From positions 1-17,362 of the forward strand of contig CALYRP010000004.1 in the NCBI GenBank assembly GCA_945483255.1: a DNA stretch of 17,362 nt, read 5' to 3'. The translations under genes and the position numbers were made by a program. The notes beneath the pieces are model-generated. The model did not search any database. It saw nothing but the letters and a program-made list of their open reading frames with translations, and was not told the DNA's origin. Shown piece after piece: positions 5,738 to 15,206 of the stretch. Every line of letters begins with the position of its first letter. The stretch's first letter is position 1. Origin of the DNA: an uncultured Pseudomonadota bacterium. GTDB lineage: Bacteria; Pseudomonadota; Alphaproteobacteria; Rs-D84.

Positions 5738-7318
5738 TTATTCTTTTCTATCTGGATATTTACCATCAATCAAATTCTTGCGCACAAGGTGATGTTTAAC
5801 CTTTTGTGTGCTGGTCATTGGTAAATCTTCCGTTGTGATTGCAAAATGGGTTACCCATTTATAGGACGCAATCTTTTTATTTTGTTCTGCGATTTCTTTG
5901 GATAATTTTTCGGTTGTCATACCTGGTTCAACCTGGAATACACCATAAGATACGGTTTTATCGCCAACCTTGTGTTCAAAGACAGCTACATTTTTAACGC
6001 CTTCGATTTCGATATAAAGTGCTTCCAATTCATCAGGATAAACATTTTTACCACTGTCCAAAACAATTACTTGTTTTTTACGGCCGGCAAAATGTAATTC
6101 ACCGTTTTTATCCATATAAACCATATCCCCAGTATTAAACCAACCATCTTGGTCAAAGACTTCGGCATTAACTGCATCATTGTTCATATAGCCACCAAAA
6201 ACCTGGTGTCCACGAAGCCACAACACACCAACGCCATTTTCATCTTTGTCGCGAATATCAACTTCGTTATTTGATATTGGGCCACCTACTGAATAAGCCA
6301 ATCTTTTTGGTGTAGGCTTAGAAATACAGATTGGTCCCACAGTTTCTGTTAAACCATACCCCTGGATAAACGCCAAACCAAGTGATTCATAGAAATTTTC
6401 AACTTCTGGTTTTGTAGCAGCACCACCGGCAATCAACAATCTTGCACGACCACCAAAAACATTTAACAAAGGTTCTTGAACTTTACGAACAAAGAATTCC
6501 AACCCCATATCTTTCAATGTTTTTTGATTTCTTAAAATAAATGATGCAACACGCCATTTACCTTGGGCTTTCATGTTATCGACAATTTTATTACGGAATA
6601 ATTCCCAAACACGCGGAACGGCAGGAATAATATGTGGTTGAAACTTTTTAAAATCGTCCAAAATATATTTTGGATTAACTGTTGGTTGCAAAACCAAAGA
6701 TGCACCATAATGAACAGTTGCCAAAACACCAATTGCAAAACCGAATATATGATAAAGCGGCAAAAATCCATACATCACATCACCAGAATGGAAATATTCA
6801 GACATATCTTCCAGTGAATTTGCACATTCTGTTAAATTGAAATGCGTCAACGGCACAACCTTTGGTGTACCTGTCGATCCAGATGTAAATGACATTGTCG
6901 CAATATCTGTTGATTCAGATGGGAATGGGCGCAAATCATAATCGATTCCGCTATCTTTTTTGGTTATGTCATAGAATTTAAATTTGTCTGTTTTATAAAA
7001 GAACGAAGGTTCTGCACAAACAAATTTGCATCCTGCAATTTCACACATTTTATCGTATTCTAGTGGTGTTAAATTTGTGTCCAACATTAATGCTGTTGCA
7101 CCCAAATACCATATTGCAAAAAGCGTTAATGGAAATTGTGGTAAATTGTGTGATAACACACCAACAACATCCCCGTGTTTAATACCTTGTTTATTAAGGC
7201 TTGCTGCGCGTTCACGTACTTGTTCCAAGAATTCAGAATAAGTAATGTTTTCACGAACCAAAAATAAATTTTCTGGCCATTGATTTACAGCATTTTCTAA
7301 TTTTTGATACATATTCAT
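5738..7318 (-). CDS. AMP-binding acyl-CoA synthetase-like ligase, third tandem copy
   Basis: A 526-residue member of the adenylate-forming (ANL) superfamily, closest in look to long-chain fatty-acid-CoA ligases. It would adenylate a carboxylic acid with ATP and pass it to a thiol such as CoA. Motifs: SFTSGSTGTPK (143-153), YGLTETVGP, GWFNTGD, GRKKQVIVLDSGKNVYPDELE, and STQKVKHH with the C-terminal lysine. The start at 7318 is chosen because all three paralogs then begin MNMYQ and a GGTAGG site precedes it; an upstream ATG at 7360 lies inside the previous gene. It follows copy two after 13 nt. It has SKP where copies one and two have SRP after the YG(L/M)TE motif (CIS versus CCS). Substrate unknown. 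Confidence 0.88.
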   Translation of the reverse strand: MNMYQKLENAVNQWPENLFLVRENITYSEFLEQVRERAASLNKQGIKHGDVVGVLSHNLPQFPLTLFAIWYLGATALMLDTNLTPLEYDKMCEIAGCKFVCAEPSFFYKTDKFKFYDITKKDSGIDYDLRPFPSESTDIATMSFTSGSTGTPKVVPLTHFNLTECANSLEDMSEYFHSGDVMYGFLPLYHIFGFAIGVLATVHYGASLVLQPTVNPKYILDDFKKFQPHIIPAVPRVWELFRNKIVDNMKAQGKWRVASFILRNQKTLKDMGLEFFVRKVQEPLLNVFGGRARLLIAGGAATKPEVENFYESLGLAFIQGYGLTETVGPICISKPTPKRLAYSVGGPISNNEVDIRDKDENGVGVLWLRGHQVFGGYMNNDAVNAEVFDQDGWFNTGDMVYMDKNGELHFAGRKKQVIVLDSGKNVYPDELEALYIEIEGVKNVAVFEHKVGDKTVSYGVFQVEPGMTTEKLSKEIAEQNKKIASYKWVTHFAITTEDLPMTSTQKVKHHLVRKNLIDGKYPDRKE

Positions 7319-7331
7319 TTTTAACCTACCT

Positions 7332-8912
7332 TTAATCATGTCTTTGTGTATATTTATCATCGATTAACCATTGACGAACAATATGGTGTTTGATTTTTTG
7401 TGTACTTGTCACTGGTAAATCATCAGTTGTCATTGCAAAATGTGTAACCCATTTATAGGCTGCAACTTTTTTGTTTTTATTGATAATTTCTGCTGCTAAT
7501 TTTTCCATTGTCATACCTTCTTCTACAGAAAATACGCCATAGGCAACAGTTTTATCGTTAATTTCATGTTCAAAAACAGCAACACTTTTTACACCTGGGA
7601 TTTCGATAAACAATCCTTCTAATTCGTCAGGATAAACATTTTTACCGCTGTCCAAAACAATCACTTGTTTTTTACGACCTGCAAAATGCAATTCACCGTT
7701 TTTATCCATCCAGACCAAATCCCCTGTACAGAACCATCCGTCTTTGTCAAAAGATTCTGCATTCGCAGCATCGTTATTCAAATAACCATTAAAAATTTGA
7801 TTTCCACGCACCCAAAGCATACCTATACCACTTTCGTCTTTGTCACGAATTTGAACTTCGGTATCACCCATTGGCGCACCAAACGCATATGGAACGCGTT
7901 TTTTAAGTGGTCTTGAACAACAAATTGGCCCAACGGTTTCAGTCATACCATATCCTTGGACAAATGCCATACCCAATTGGGTATAGAATTTTTCAACTTC
8001 TGGTTTTGTTGCCGCACCACCTGCAACCAAAAGACGTGCACGGCCACCGAACACAGAACGAATTTGATTCAAAACTTTATCAACCAATTTTCCAGCCCCA
8101 ATGGTGCGCAACAATTTCTGGTTGTTCATAACAAACGACACAATACCCCACTTATTCTTGGCTTTTATGCCATCAATAATTTTTTTGCGGAAAATTTCCC
8201 ACAACTTTGGTACCGCTGGTATAACCTGGGGTTTATATTGTGCGAAATCTGCCATAATCGCATTTGGATTAATTGTTGATTGCAATAATATTCCCATACC
8301 AAAATGTAATGGTGCCAAGAAACCAACCGCAAAACCAAACACATGATAAAGTGGTAAAAATGCATAAAACATTTCACCTGGTCTTAACCATTGATTCAAA
8401 TATTCCAAATTATCTGAACATGAAACCAGATTAAAATGTGTCAATGGCACAACTTTTGGTGTCCCAGTTGATCCAGATGTAAACGACATTGTTGCGATAT
8501 CTTCATCTTTCAACGGATAAGGTTTTAATTTTGCATCGGCCTTTTCATCTTTTGTTTCTATATCAAAAAATTCAAAATTCTTTGTTTTATAAAAGAATGA
8601 TTTTTCAGCGCAAACCAATTTGCATTCTGTGATTTGTGTCATATTGTCATATTCACTGGATACAAGATTCGTATCCAACAATAAAACTGTTCCGCCAAGA
8701 TACCATATTGCAAAAAGAGTTATTGGGAATTGTGGTAAATTATGCGAAAGCAAACCAACAACATCCCCTGCCTTTACACCGGCTTTTTTTAATGTTGTTG
8801 CACGTGCTTGAACTAATTTTGGAAATTCCTTGTATGTGACATTTTCGCGGACCAAAAACACAGTATCTGGATTACGTTCAACATTTTTTTCAAGTAATTG
8901 ATACATATTCAT
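7332..8912 (-). CDS. AMP-binding acyl-CoA synthetase-like ligase, second tandem copy
   Basis: A 526-residue paralog of its two neighbours, with all core ANL motifs: SFTSGSTGTPK (143-153), YGMTETVGP, GWFCTGD, GRKKQVIVLDSGKNVYPDELE and TSTQKIKHH. By hand count 37 of the first 60 residues equal those of the first copy, and no gaps are needed over the first 150 residues among all three. The ATG overlaps the stop codon of the first copy by one base (TAATG), which implies coupled translation. No carrier-protein or condensation domain is attached, so it is not part of a peptide or polyketide synthetase. Family assignment is firm; the acid it activates is not known. Confidence 0.88.
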   Translation of the reverse strand: MNMYQLLEKNVERNPDTVFLVRENVTYKEFPKLVQARATTLKKAGVKAGDVVGLLSHNLPQFPITLFAIWYLGGTVLLLDTNLVSSEYDNMTQITECKLVCAEKSFFYKTKNFEFFDIETKDEKADAKLKPYPLKDEDIATMSFTSGSTGTPKVVPLTHFNLVSCSDNLEYLNQWLRPGEMFYAFLPLYHVFGFAVGFLAPLHFGMGILLQSTINPNAIMADFAQYKPQVIPAVPKLWEIFRKKIIDGIKAKNKWGIVSFVMNNQKLLRTIGAGKLVDKVLNQIRSVFGGRARLLVAGGAATKPEVEKFYTQLGMAFVQGYGMTETVGPICCSRPLKKRVPYAFGAPMGDTEVQIRDKDESGIGMLWVRGNQIFNGYLNNDAANAESFDKDGWFCTGDLVWMDKNGELHFAGRKKQVIVLDSGKNVYPDELEGLFIEIPGVKSVAVFEHEINDKTVAYGVFSVEEGMTMEKLAAEIINKNKKVAAYKWVTHFAMTTDDLPVTSTQKIKHHIVRQWLIDDKYTQRHD

Positions 8913-10510
8913 TATAAACGCTCCCGTAATTTATTTGTATTTTCTGGATATTTACCATCAATTAAATTCTGACGCACTTCATGATGTTTTACCTTTTGTG
9001 TACTGGTCATTGGTAAATCATCGTATGTCATCGCAAAATGTGTTACCCATTTATACGGTGCAACCTTGCGATTAGCCAATGCAACAGACGCAGCCAATTT
9101 CAAAAGTGACATACCTTTTTTTACCTGGAATACAGCATATGTAACAGTTTTATCTTTTTCTTTGTATTCAAAAACTGCGACATTTTTCACGCCATCAATT
9201 TCCATGAACAATGCTTCTAATTCATCAGGATAAACATTTTTACCGCTGTCTAAAACAATAACTTGTTTTTTACGACCTGCAAAATGATATTGTTTGTTTT
9301 TATCCAAATAAACCAAATCACCAGTATTAAACCAACCGTCCGCATCAAAAGATTCTGCATTGGCGTCCTTGTTGTTTAAATAGCCATTAAACACATTTGA
9401 CCCACGAACCCAAAGTGTCCCGACGCCCTTTTCGTTTGCATCACGAATTGTGCATTCCGAACAGCCAAGTGGTGTTCCAAACGCAAATGGCACACGATGT
9501 TTTGCTGGTCGCGAACAACAAAACGGTCCAACAGTTTCTGTCATTCCGTATCCTTGGACAAAAGTAATTCCCAAGGATTCATAGAATTTTTCGACTTCTG
9601 GTTTTGTCGCTGCGCCACCCGCAATCATCAAATTGACGCGCCCACCAAATACATCACGCAATGGTTTTTGAACCTTTTTAACCAATTTACCCAAACCAAT
9701 TGCACGCAAGAATTTTTGGTGTCTCAAAACAAAAGACACAAACCACCACATATGTTTTTCTTTGACACCACTTATAATCTTGTTACGAAAAACTTCGTAA
9801 AGACGCGGCACCGCAGGAATACAATGTGGTTTATAAATTTTAAAGTCTTCCAAAATATTTTTTGGGTTAACTGTTGGTTGCAACAATATCCCCATGTGAA
9901 AATACATAGGTGCCAAAATCCCAGCCGCAAATCCAAATATGTGATAAAGCGGCAAAAAACCATACATTATTTCATTTTTATGAATCCATTGTCCCATATC
10001 CGCATAACAATCAGAAGAACTTTTCAGATTTTCATGTGTTAATGGAACAACCTTTGGATTACCGGTTGAACCAGACGTAAACGAAAGTGTTGCAATATCA
10101 TTTTCTGTTAATGTTGCCGGCTTTAATTTTGCATCAGGCTTTTCGTCTGCACTTTGAATATCAAAGAATTTAAAACCCTTGGCCTTGTAGAAAAATGATT
10201 TTTCAGCACATACAAATTTACATTTTACCAATTTGGTCATATTGTCATATTCAAATGGTGTTAAATTTGTATCCAACAACAAAACCGTTCCGCCCAAATA
10301 CCATATTGCGAACAATGTTAATGGAAATTCAGGAATATTGTGCGATAACAAACCAACAACATCGCCCTTTTTAACACCCGCTTTGTGTAAAGTCGTGGCA
10401 CGCGCATGAATCAAAGATAAAGCTTTTTTAAATGTGATATTTTCGCGTACCAAAAACAACGCATTTGGCGATTCTTTAGCCACTTGCTTGAACACTTGAT
10501 ACATATTCAT
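8912..10510 (-). CDS. AMP-binding acyl-CoA synthetase-like ligase, first tandem copy
   Basis: First gene of the three-ligase operon, 532 residues. Adenylation motifs: SFTSGSTGNPK (143-153), YGMTE (321-325), TGD (396-398), GRKK (412-415), and the catalytic C-terminal lysine around 506 in TSTQKVKHH. Compared with its paralogs it carries Asn instead of Thr after SGSTG and a slightly longer, basic C-terminus (NKLRERL). No signal peptide or membrane segment is evident, so it is probably cytoplasmic or peripheral. AAGGA precedes the ATG. The operon promoter would lie in the 70-nt gap shared with exoA. No acyltransferase, thioesterase or carrier protein lies beside it, so the pathway cannot be named. 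Confidence 0.88.
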   Translation of the reverse strand: MNMYQVFKQVAKESPNALFLVRENITFKKALSLIHARATTLHKAGVKKGDVVGLLSHNIPEFPLTLFAIWYLGGTVLLLDTNLTPFEYDNMTKLVKCKFVCAEKSFFYKAKGFKFFDIQSADEKPDAKLKPATLTENDIATLSFTSGSTGNPKVVPLTHENLKSSSDCYADMGQWIHKNEIMYGFLPLYHIFGFAAGILAPMYFHMGILLQPTVNPKNILEDFKIYKPHCIPAVPRLYEVFRNKIISGVKEKHMWWFVSFVLRHQKFLRAIGLGKLVKKVQKPLRDVFGGRVNLMIAGGAATKPEVEKFYESLGITFVQGYGMTETVGPFCCSRPAKHRVPFAFGTPLGCSECTIRDANEKGVGTLWVRGSNVFNGYLNNKDANAESFDADGWFNTGDLVYLDKNKQYHFAGRKKQVIVLDSGKNVYPDELEALFMEIDGVKNVAVFEYKEKDKTVTYAVFQVKKGMSLLKLAASVALANRKVAPYKWVTHFAMTYDDLPMTSTQKVKHHEVRQNLIDGKYPENTNKLRERL

Positions 10511-10527
10511 AATTTAAAATCCTTGTT

Positions 10528-10556
10528 GTTTTTATATTGGACATCGTGTATTATAG
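10528..10556 (+). promoter_or_regulatory. Putative sigma-70 promoter for exoA
   Basis: TTGTTT (10528-10533) and TATTAT (10551-10556) are separated by 17 nt, 25 nt before the exodeoxyribonuclease gene and within the gap to the divergent ligase operon. Found by eye. Confidence 0.45.
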
Positions 10557-10580
10557 TATCAGAAAAAAAAGATTGCAATT

Positions 10581-11351
10581 ATGAAAATACTGACATTAAA
10601 TATCAATTCAATTCGTGCACATATTGAAAGTTTTATGGATATTTTAAAATCTGGCGAATACGACACCATAATGGTCCAAGAATTAAAGGTCGAAACCGCT
10701 AATTTTCCATATAATTTATTTGATGAATATGGATATAATCTGAAAGTTTTTGGACAAAAATCTTGGAACGGCGTTGCAACATTTTCTAAATATTCAATCG
10801 AAGATGTTACAATGGGAATGCCAACATATCCTGATATTAATTCAAGATTTTTGGAATCTGTAATTGATGGGCGTATTCGTTTAATAAATGTTTATATGCC
10901 AAATGGCGATAATATTGAATCACCAAAGTTTCAATATAAACTTGAATGGATGAATGCATTTACAAAATACATATCGCAATATATCGATAGCGAAGAACCA
11001 GTTATAATCGGTGGCGATTTTAATGTTGCAATAACTGATAACGATATATGGAACCCAAAAAATTATATTGGTTCATCTATTTCGGCGCCAGATGCACGCG
11101 ATATAATGCAACAATGGTTGGATGCCGGATGGATTGACGCATGGCGCGAAAAACATCCAAACGAAATTGATTATACATGGTATGGATATCGTGGCCGCGA
11201 CACCGTCGGCAATAAACAAGGATTGCGTCTTGATTATTTCCTTTGTAATAAATCGGCGGCAAAATTAATCAAGAATTGTGAAATCGATATCGAACCGCGA
11301 ATGGCGGACAAACCAACCGACCATTGTGGTTTAATGATTGAAATTGATTAA
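10581..11351 (+). CDS. xth: Exodeoxyribonuclease III / AP endonuclease (ExoA/Xth)
   Basis: Exonuclease III family enzymes cut DNA at abasic sites and remove 3' blocking groups in base excision repair. The 256-residue protein has the complete active-site set, near E. coli ExoIII numbering: Asn7 (LTLNINSIRAH), Glu34 (VQELKVE), Tyr105 (NVYMPNG), Asp146 and Asn148 (GGDFNVA), Asp218 (GLRLDYFL), Asp247 and His248 (PTDHCG). Length is typical. The ribosome site is weak (AAAAAAAGA). Its stop codon overlaps that of the convergent addB by 4 nt, leaving no room for a terminator between these two repair genes. The family is certain; the choice between xthA-type and exoA-type naming is not. Confidence 0.94.
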   Translation: MKILTLNINSIRAHIESFMDILKSGEYDTIMVQELKVETANFPYNLFDEYGYNLKVFGQKSWNGVATFSKYSIEDVTMGMPTYPDINSRFLESVIDGRIRLINVYMPNGDNIESPKFQYKLEWMNAFTKYISQYIDSEEPVIIGGDFNVAITDNDIWNPKNYIGSSISAPDARDIMQQWLDAGWIDAWREKHPNEIDYTWYGYRGRDTVGNKQGLRLDYFLCNKSAAKLIKNCEIDIEPRMADKPTDHCGLMIEID

Positions 11352-13828
11352 TCGCTGACCCGTGCCAGGTCGTCAAATTCATGATATTTTTGACCAACAC
11401 TTTCGCGGTATTCGTATGATGCAACTTTGTCAGTGCTGTATTGTCCAAACAATTCGCGAATCTTTTGCACACTGTTATCAATCATAGATTGCGCAATTTC
11501 AGCCCCGTATTCAATTAAATCAGGATTGCCATTTTTTAATTGTAAAAATTGTATAATTGGTGTTATTGAAATGTCGCGCATCTTTAATGGGAACCCATTG
11601 TTTTGCATAATGAACGCTTCCAATGGTAATTGCGGCATTGTGCCGTCCATTAATTGCTTTTTTGTTGGTGGGGTGCCTGTTTTTATATCCATAACAACGC
11701 CATCCCAGATAATATCAGCACGCGCACGAACATTGCGCCCGGCTATATTTACAGACCCCAAGACCTCTTTATATTTAATTGATTTATTTTGGAAAAACTT
11801 TTCAACTAATGGCGCGATTTCACAAAATCTTTTGTGCCAGAAATAGAATAATATTGAATTATCTGGCAGTACCTGTTTTGCACGCACATCCATTTCGTTT
11901 ATTAATTTATCCGCATTAAAATCATGTGCATTTTCAATTACATCATGAACAATAATTCCAAAATTACGCGCATCTGGTAAAACCCAATAATCATCAACCG
12001 GCTTTAATCGCAATATATGTTTTACATAAAACGCATATGGATTATGAATTAATAATTCAAGTTCGGTTACATAGACATCACTTTTATCAATTGGTGGCGT
12101 TGGCGGCGAATAATCCAATGGTTGATATGGAACATCATCGCGCGCACGCACAGATTGTAATATTTCATTGTCATTTTGAATATCGCCAATTGTGACACGA
12201 ACACGTGATAAAAATCTTGATTCTGTGGTTAATGTGCCGCCTGAATTTTTAGACCGTAACCAATACACATTTTCACCACACGACAGATTCATGAAATCAA
12301 GCGCCATCAATGATACCTTGCGATTTTGGGATGGCATACCGATTTTATTTGCAATATTACGTGGCAACCATGCGTTTTCATAACCGATTGACGGGAACAT
12401 ACCATCATTCAAACCTGTTAAAATAATAACATCAGCAGTCTGCATACGTGATTCAATCGTTCCCAAAACACAAACATTACATTCGTTTGTTTTAATTGGT
12501 CGAATCGATACTGAACCAATTGCATCCGCAATGAAAGATCGCGCATCAAACACATTTAATACAATATCATTTGTATGTAAAATGTCGGCAGTCTCTTTTA
12601 TTGCATTCCAAATTGCGACCTCACTTTCGTTTTCCACATTAAACATTGGTTGAAAAACAGATTCATTATTTTTATCGACAAAATCAACCAACATGTTGAA
12701 TAAATTATGATTGCTTTGTTCATATAATTTTTCATATTCGTTTGTTTTGCCGTCCGCCCAAGAATCAAACAGATTTAATATCGCACGACCTACATTTGTC
12801 ATTGTCCCCGGCAAACCAGATGAAAAATCAGCATCAATATTTAAACGCGCCATTTCTGATTTTATACGGGTATTCGCCGCCGCATCCGGCGTAATTATCA
12901 AAACCGATTTGTTTTCATTAACCGCGCGTTGCGCAATTTCAGATGCAACAATTGCTTCTTCGCTTTCACGATTACATTCAATTAATTTACAATTGGACAG
13001 TTTTTTATTTATATGTGCGCCACTGTTTCCAAATGCGATATTCATAACATCAATATTTGATGTTCCAACATCAATTGTTTGAACATCGTTAACACCAATA
13101 TTTATTCTTTTTAAAAATTCATTTTCACTTTTGTATGGATTGGTATCTAAATCAAAATCTTTTTCATCGCCAGATATTTTTCCAGACAAAATAATTTTAC
13201 CGTTTGGCATTTGGGCAATATGTTCCATTAAATCAGCCGTTGCCGGAACAGATGCCGTTGAACCGCATACAATTACGCACTTATATTTATATAAATGATT
13301 TTTCCAGGCACGAATTTCAGCATTTCTTTTTTGCGTTGTTGTTAAACGGTTGTCATCGATTTGTTTTATAATATCCAATATGCGCGCTTTATTTTGAAAA
13401 TGATTTGCATATTTTTCATCAATTAATTCCGTCCAATTTATATCTGTGATTTTAACACCTTCGTTTTCCAGATAATCTTGCATACGAATAAAATCACGCG
13501 CCAATGGTAATGCAGTTGCTATATTTTTTACATTTGCATCCATTGATAATAATTTAGACAAAATTATAACGCGTTCACGATTTGAAATTGTATCAGGATA
13601 CATTTCTTCGTCTTCATCAGCCCCATCACCCAGTGGCACCAGATTTGGTAAAATTGTCGCATGCCCGATTTTTTCGACAATCATTTTTTCCGCGCTGCGA
13701 ATAGCACGACGTGACGGCAAAAAAATTAAAACATCTGAAAAATTATCACTGTATTGCGCAATCATACCCCACAACGCATCCAGCATTTTCATAGGATTTG
13801 AAACATTAAAAATATTATTATTTGACAC
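11348..13828 (-). CDS. addB: Double-strand break repair protein AddB (PD-(D/E)XK nuclease)
   Basis: AddB is the nuclease/inactivated-helicase partner of AddA in the AddAB complex that resects double-strand breaks for RecA. The 826-residue product carries an N-terminal FLPSRRAIRSAEKM segment typical of alpha-type AddB with no GxGK(S/T) P-loop visible, and a C-terminal RecB-type nuclease: FGIIVHDVIE, RADII (Asp705), VVMDIKTG (Asp714, Lys716) and QLPLEA (Gln733). It is shorter than many AddB proteins (about 1000), and no cysteine cluster follows the nuclease. The start is a GTG inside the end of engB (11-nt overlap), needed to keep the conserved IFNVSNP start; the next ATG is 12 codons downstream. 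addA is not beside it. Confidence 0.85.
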   Translation of the reverse strand: MSNNNIFNVSNPMKMLDALWGMIAQYSDNFSDVLIFLPSRRAIRSAEKMIVEKIGHATILPNLVPLGDGADEDEEMYPDTISNRERVIILSKLLSMDANVKNIATALPLARDFIRMQDYLENEGVKITDINWTELIDEKYANHFQNKARILDIIKQIDDNRLTTTQKRNAEIRAWKNHLYKYKCVIVCGSTASVPATADLMEHIAQMPNGKIILSGKISGDEKDFDLDTNPYKSENEFLKRINIGVNDVQTIDVGTSNIDVMNIAFGNSGAHINKKLSNCKLIECNRESEEAIVASEIAQRAVNENKSVLIITPDAAANTRIKSEMARLNIDADFSSGLPGTMTNVGRAILNLFDSWADGKTNEYEKLYEQSNHNLFNMLVDFVDKNNESVFQPMFNVENESEVAIWNAIKETADILHTNDIVLNVFDARSFIADAIGSVSIRPIKTNECNVCVLGTIESRMQTADVIILTGLNDGMFPSIGYENAWLPRNIANKIGMPSQNRKVSLMALDFMNLSCGENVYWLRSKNSGGTLTTESRFLSRVRVTIGDIQNDNEILQSVRARDDVPYQPLDYSPPTPPIDKSDVYVTELELLIHNPYAFYVKHILRLKPVDDYWVLPDARNFGIIVHDVIENAHDFNADKLINEMDVRAKQVLPDNSILFYFWHKRFCEIAPLVEKFFQNKSIKYKEVLGSVNIAGRNVRARADIIWDGVVMDIKTGTPPTKKQLMDGTMPQLPLEAFIMQNNGFPLKMRDISITPIIQFLQLKNGNPDLIEYGAEIAQSMIDNSVQKIRELFGQYSTDKVASYEYRESVGQKYHEFDDLARVSD

Positions 13829-14372
13829 CTATAATATCCCGTAAATCTTGTAATCCAAATTTCTTTTCCGCGGATGTTTCCAAAATCTGTTCTAACATCG
13901 CTGGATGATTTTCATGTGATAATTTTAATTGTTCATTTTCACGAATTTTTTTATCTTTTTTGGTATAAACAATTTGATAACATATTCCGTGTTTATCACA
14001 AAAATCCATTAATTCCAGATCTGAATCTTTGGGACCAATGCGCGAATCAATTAAAACAAACAAACGGCGCAATTGCGAACGATTTAACAAATATTCTTCC
14101 AATCGTTCAAGCCAACGCAATGCTTCGACCTTGGACACACGTGCAAAACCATATCCTGGCAAATCAACAATCATTGATTTATCAGCATAATTAAACAGAT
14201 TCAAACTTTGTGTGCGTCCTGGTGTATTGGAAGTACGCGCAACCTTTTCATCTAACACCGCATTAATAAGGGATGATTTACCAACATTACTGCGCCCAAC
14301 AAACGCGTATTCCGCAAATTGTGTATTTGGCAAAGATTTTACAGTTTCAAAAGATCCGACAAATTTAACCAT
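13818..14372 (-). CDS. engB: Ribosome biogenesis GTP-binding protein EngB (YsxC/YihA)
   Basis: EngB is an essential small GTPase for late assembly of the 50S ribosomal subunit. The 184-residue protein has all G motifs: G1 GRSNVGKS (26-33), the G2 region SNTPGRTQ (48-55), G3 DLPG (70-73), and G4 TKKD (137-140). Length is slightly below the family average. Its ATG overlaps the end of rsmI by 8 nt and its stop overlaps the start of addB by 11 nt, so the three are probably one translationally coupled operon. rsmI and engB share a ribosome theme (16S modification and 50S assembly), while addB does not. Confidence 0.96.
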   Translation of the reverse strand: MVKFVGSFETVKSLPNTQFAEYAFVGRSNVGKSSLINAVLDEKVARTSNTPGRTQSLNLFNYADKSMIVDLPGYGFARVSKVEALRWLERLEEYLLNRSQLRRLFVLIDSRIGPKDSDLELMDFCDKHGICYQIVYTKKDKKIRENEQLKLSHENHPAMLEQILETSAEKKFGLQDLRDIIGVK

Positions 14373-15156
14373 TTTTTTCCACCAATTTTTTATACGCTTC
14401 TTTTTTTGATATTCCGGCGCGTTCGGCTAATTCTGCCGCTGCTGATTTAGTAGAATTAGATACAATATCATTAACGATTTCGCTGATTTCGCTATCCGTC
14501 ATTTTTTTATCCGGTGCCGGCGCAATAACAATAACAATTTCACCGCGTGGTGGTTCAATATTTATTAAATCAGATGGATAGCCTATAATTGCTTCTTCGT
14601 GAATTTTTGTTATTTCACGAACAATCGCGATTTCGCGTTCTGGCATAATCGACGCCAAAATCTTGATTGTATCCATAATACGATTTGGACTTTCATAATA
14701 AATAATAGTATGACGGATTTTATTATCATCACGCACTTTCTTTTCATCAAAGAAACCACAGAAAGTAAATCTGTCTGTTGGAAATCCGCTTAACACCAGC
14801 GCAGATATCACCGCCGTTGGACCAGGCACAACAAACACCGGAATATGTGCCGCGCGCGCCGCACGAATAAGGCGGAAACCCGGATCACTTATACCCGGCA
14901 TACCCGCATCTGATACCGTTGCGATTGATTGACCGTTCAACATTTTTTCAACCAAAGAATCAACAACTTCCCTTTCGTTATGTTCGTGACATGAAACAGA
15001 TTTTGTTTTTATATCAAAATGTTGGGCCAATTTTTTAAAAACACGCGTATCTTCGGCAGCAACTAAATCGACAGACTTTAAAACTTCGATTGCACGTGGT
15101 GACATATCTGATAAATTTCCAATTGGCGTTCCAACAACATATAGCCCTGATTGCAT
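14365..15156 (-). CDS. rsmI: 16S rRNA (cytidine-1402 2'-O) methyltransferase RsmI
   Basis: RsmI uses S-adenosylmethionine to 2'-O-methylate C1402 in the decoding centre of 16S rRNA. The 263-residue product belongs to the tetrapyrrole-methylase superfamily: GTPIGNL (9-15), AAEDTR (33-38), DAGMPGISDPG (83-93), VVPGPTAVISAL (109-120), YYESPNRI (153-160). The start at 15156 is chosen because AAAGGA precedes it and the family begins exactly there; an open frame reaching 15516 is non-homologous and overlaps the divergent lipoprotein gene. The linker before YESPNR is about ten residues shorter than usual. It diverges from the lpoA-like gene, the same arrangement as rsmI (yraL)/lpoA (yraM) in E. coli. 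Confidence 0.95.
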   Translation of the reverse strand: MQSGLYVVGTPIGNLSDMSPRAIEVLKSVDLVAAEDTRVFKKLAQHFDIKTKSVSCHEHNEREVVDSLVEKMLNGQSIATVSDAGMPGISDPGFRLIRAARAAHIPVFVVPGPTAVISALVLSGFPTDRFTFCGFFDEKKVRDDNKIRHTIIYYESPNRIMDTIKILASIMPEREIAIVREITKIHEEAIIGYPSDLINIEPPRGEIVIVIAPAPDKKMTDSEISEIVNDIVSNSTKSAAAELAERAGISKKEAYKKLVEKNG

Positions 15157-15179
15157 TTTAAATCCTTTTATAGTAGAAT
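15151..15179 (+). promoter_or_regulatory. Putative sigma-70 promoter for lpoA-like gene
   Basis: TTGCAT (15151-15156) and TAGAAT (15174-15179) are separated by 17 nt. The -35 box overlaps the rsmI start codon, and the predicted transcript start lies within about 20 nt of the lipoprotein start. Weak evidence, by eye. Confidence 0.35.
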
Positions 15180-15206
15180 GATAGCATATAAAAAATGGAT
15201 TTTTCA

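Noticed and set aside
7319..7360. Earlier start of the third ligase at 7360
   Set aside because: It would overlap the second ligase; the internal ATG at 7318 matches the MNMYQ start of both paralogs and has its own ribosome site.
5738..10510. Possibility that the ligase trio is a natural-product (NRPS/PKS) cluster
   Set aside because: There is no carrier, condensation, ketosynthase or thioesterase domain, and the proteins look like free-standing acyl-CoA synthetases.
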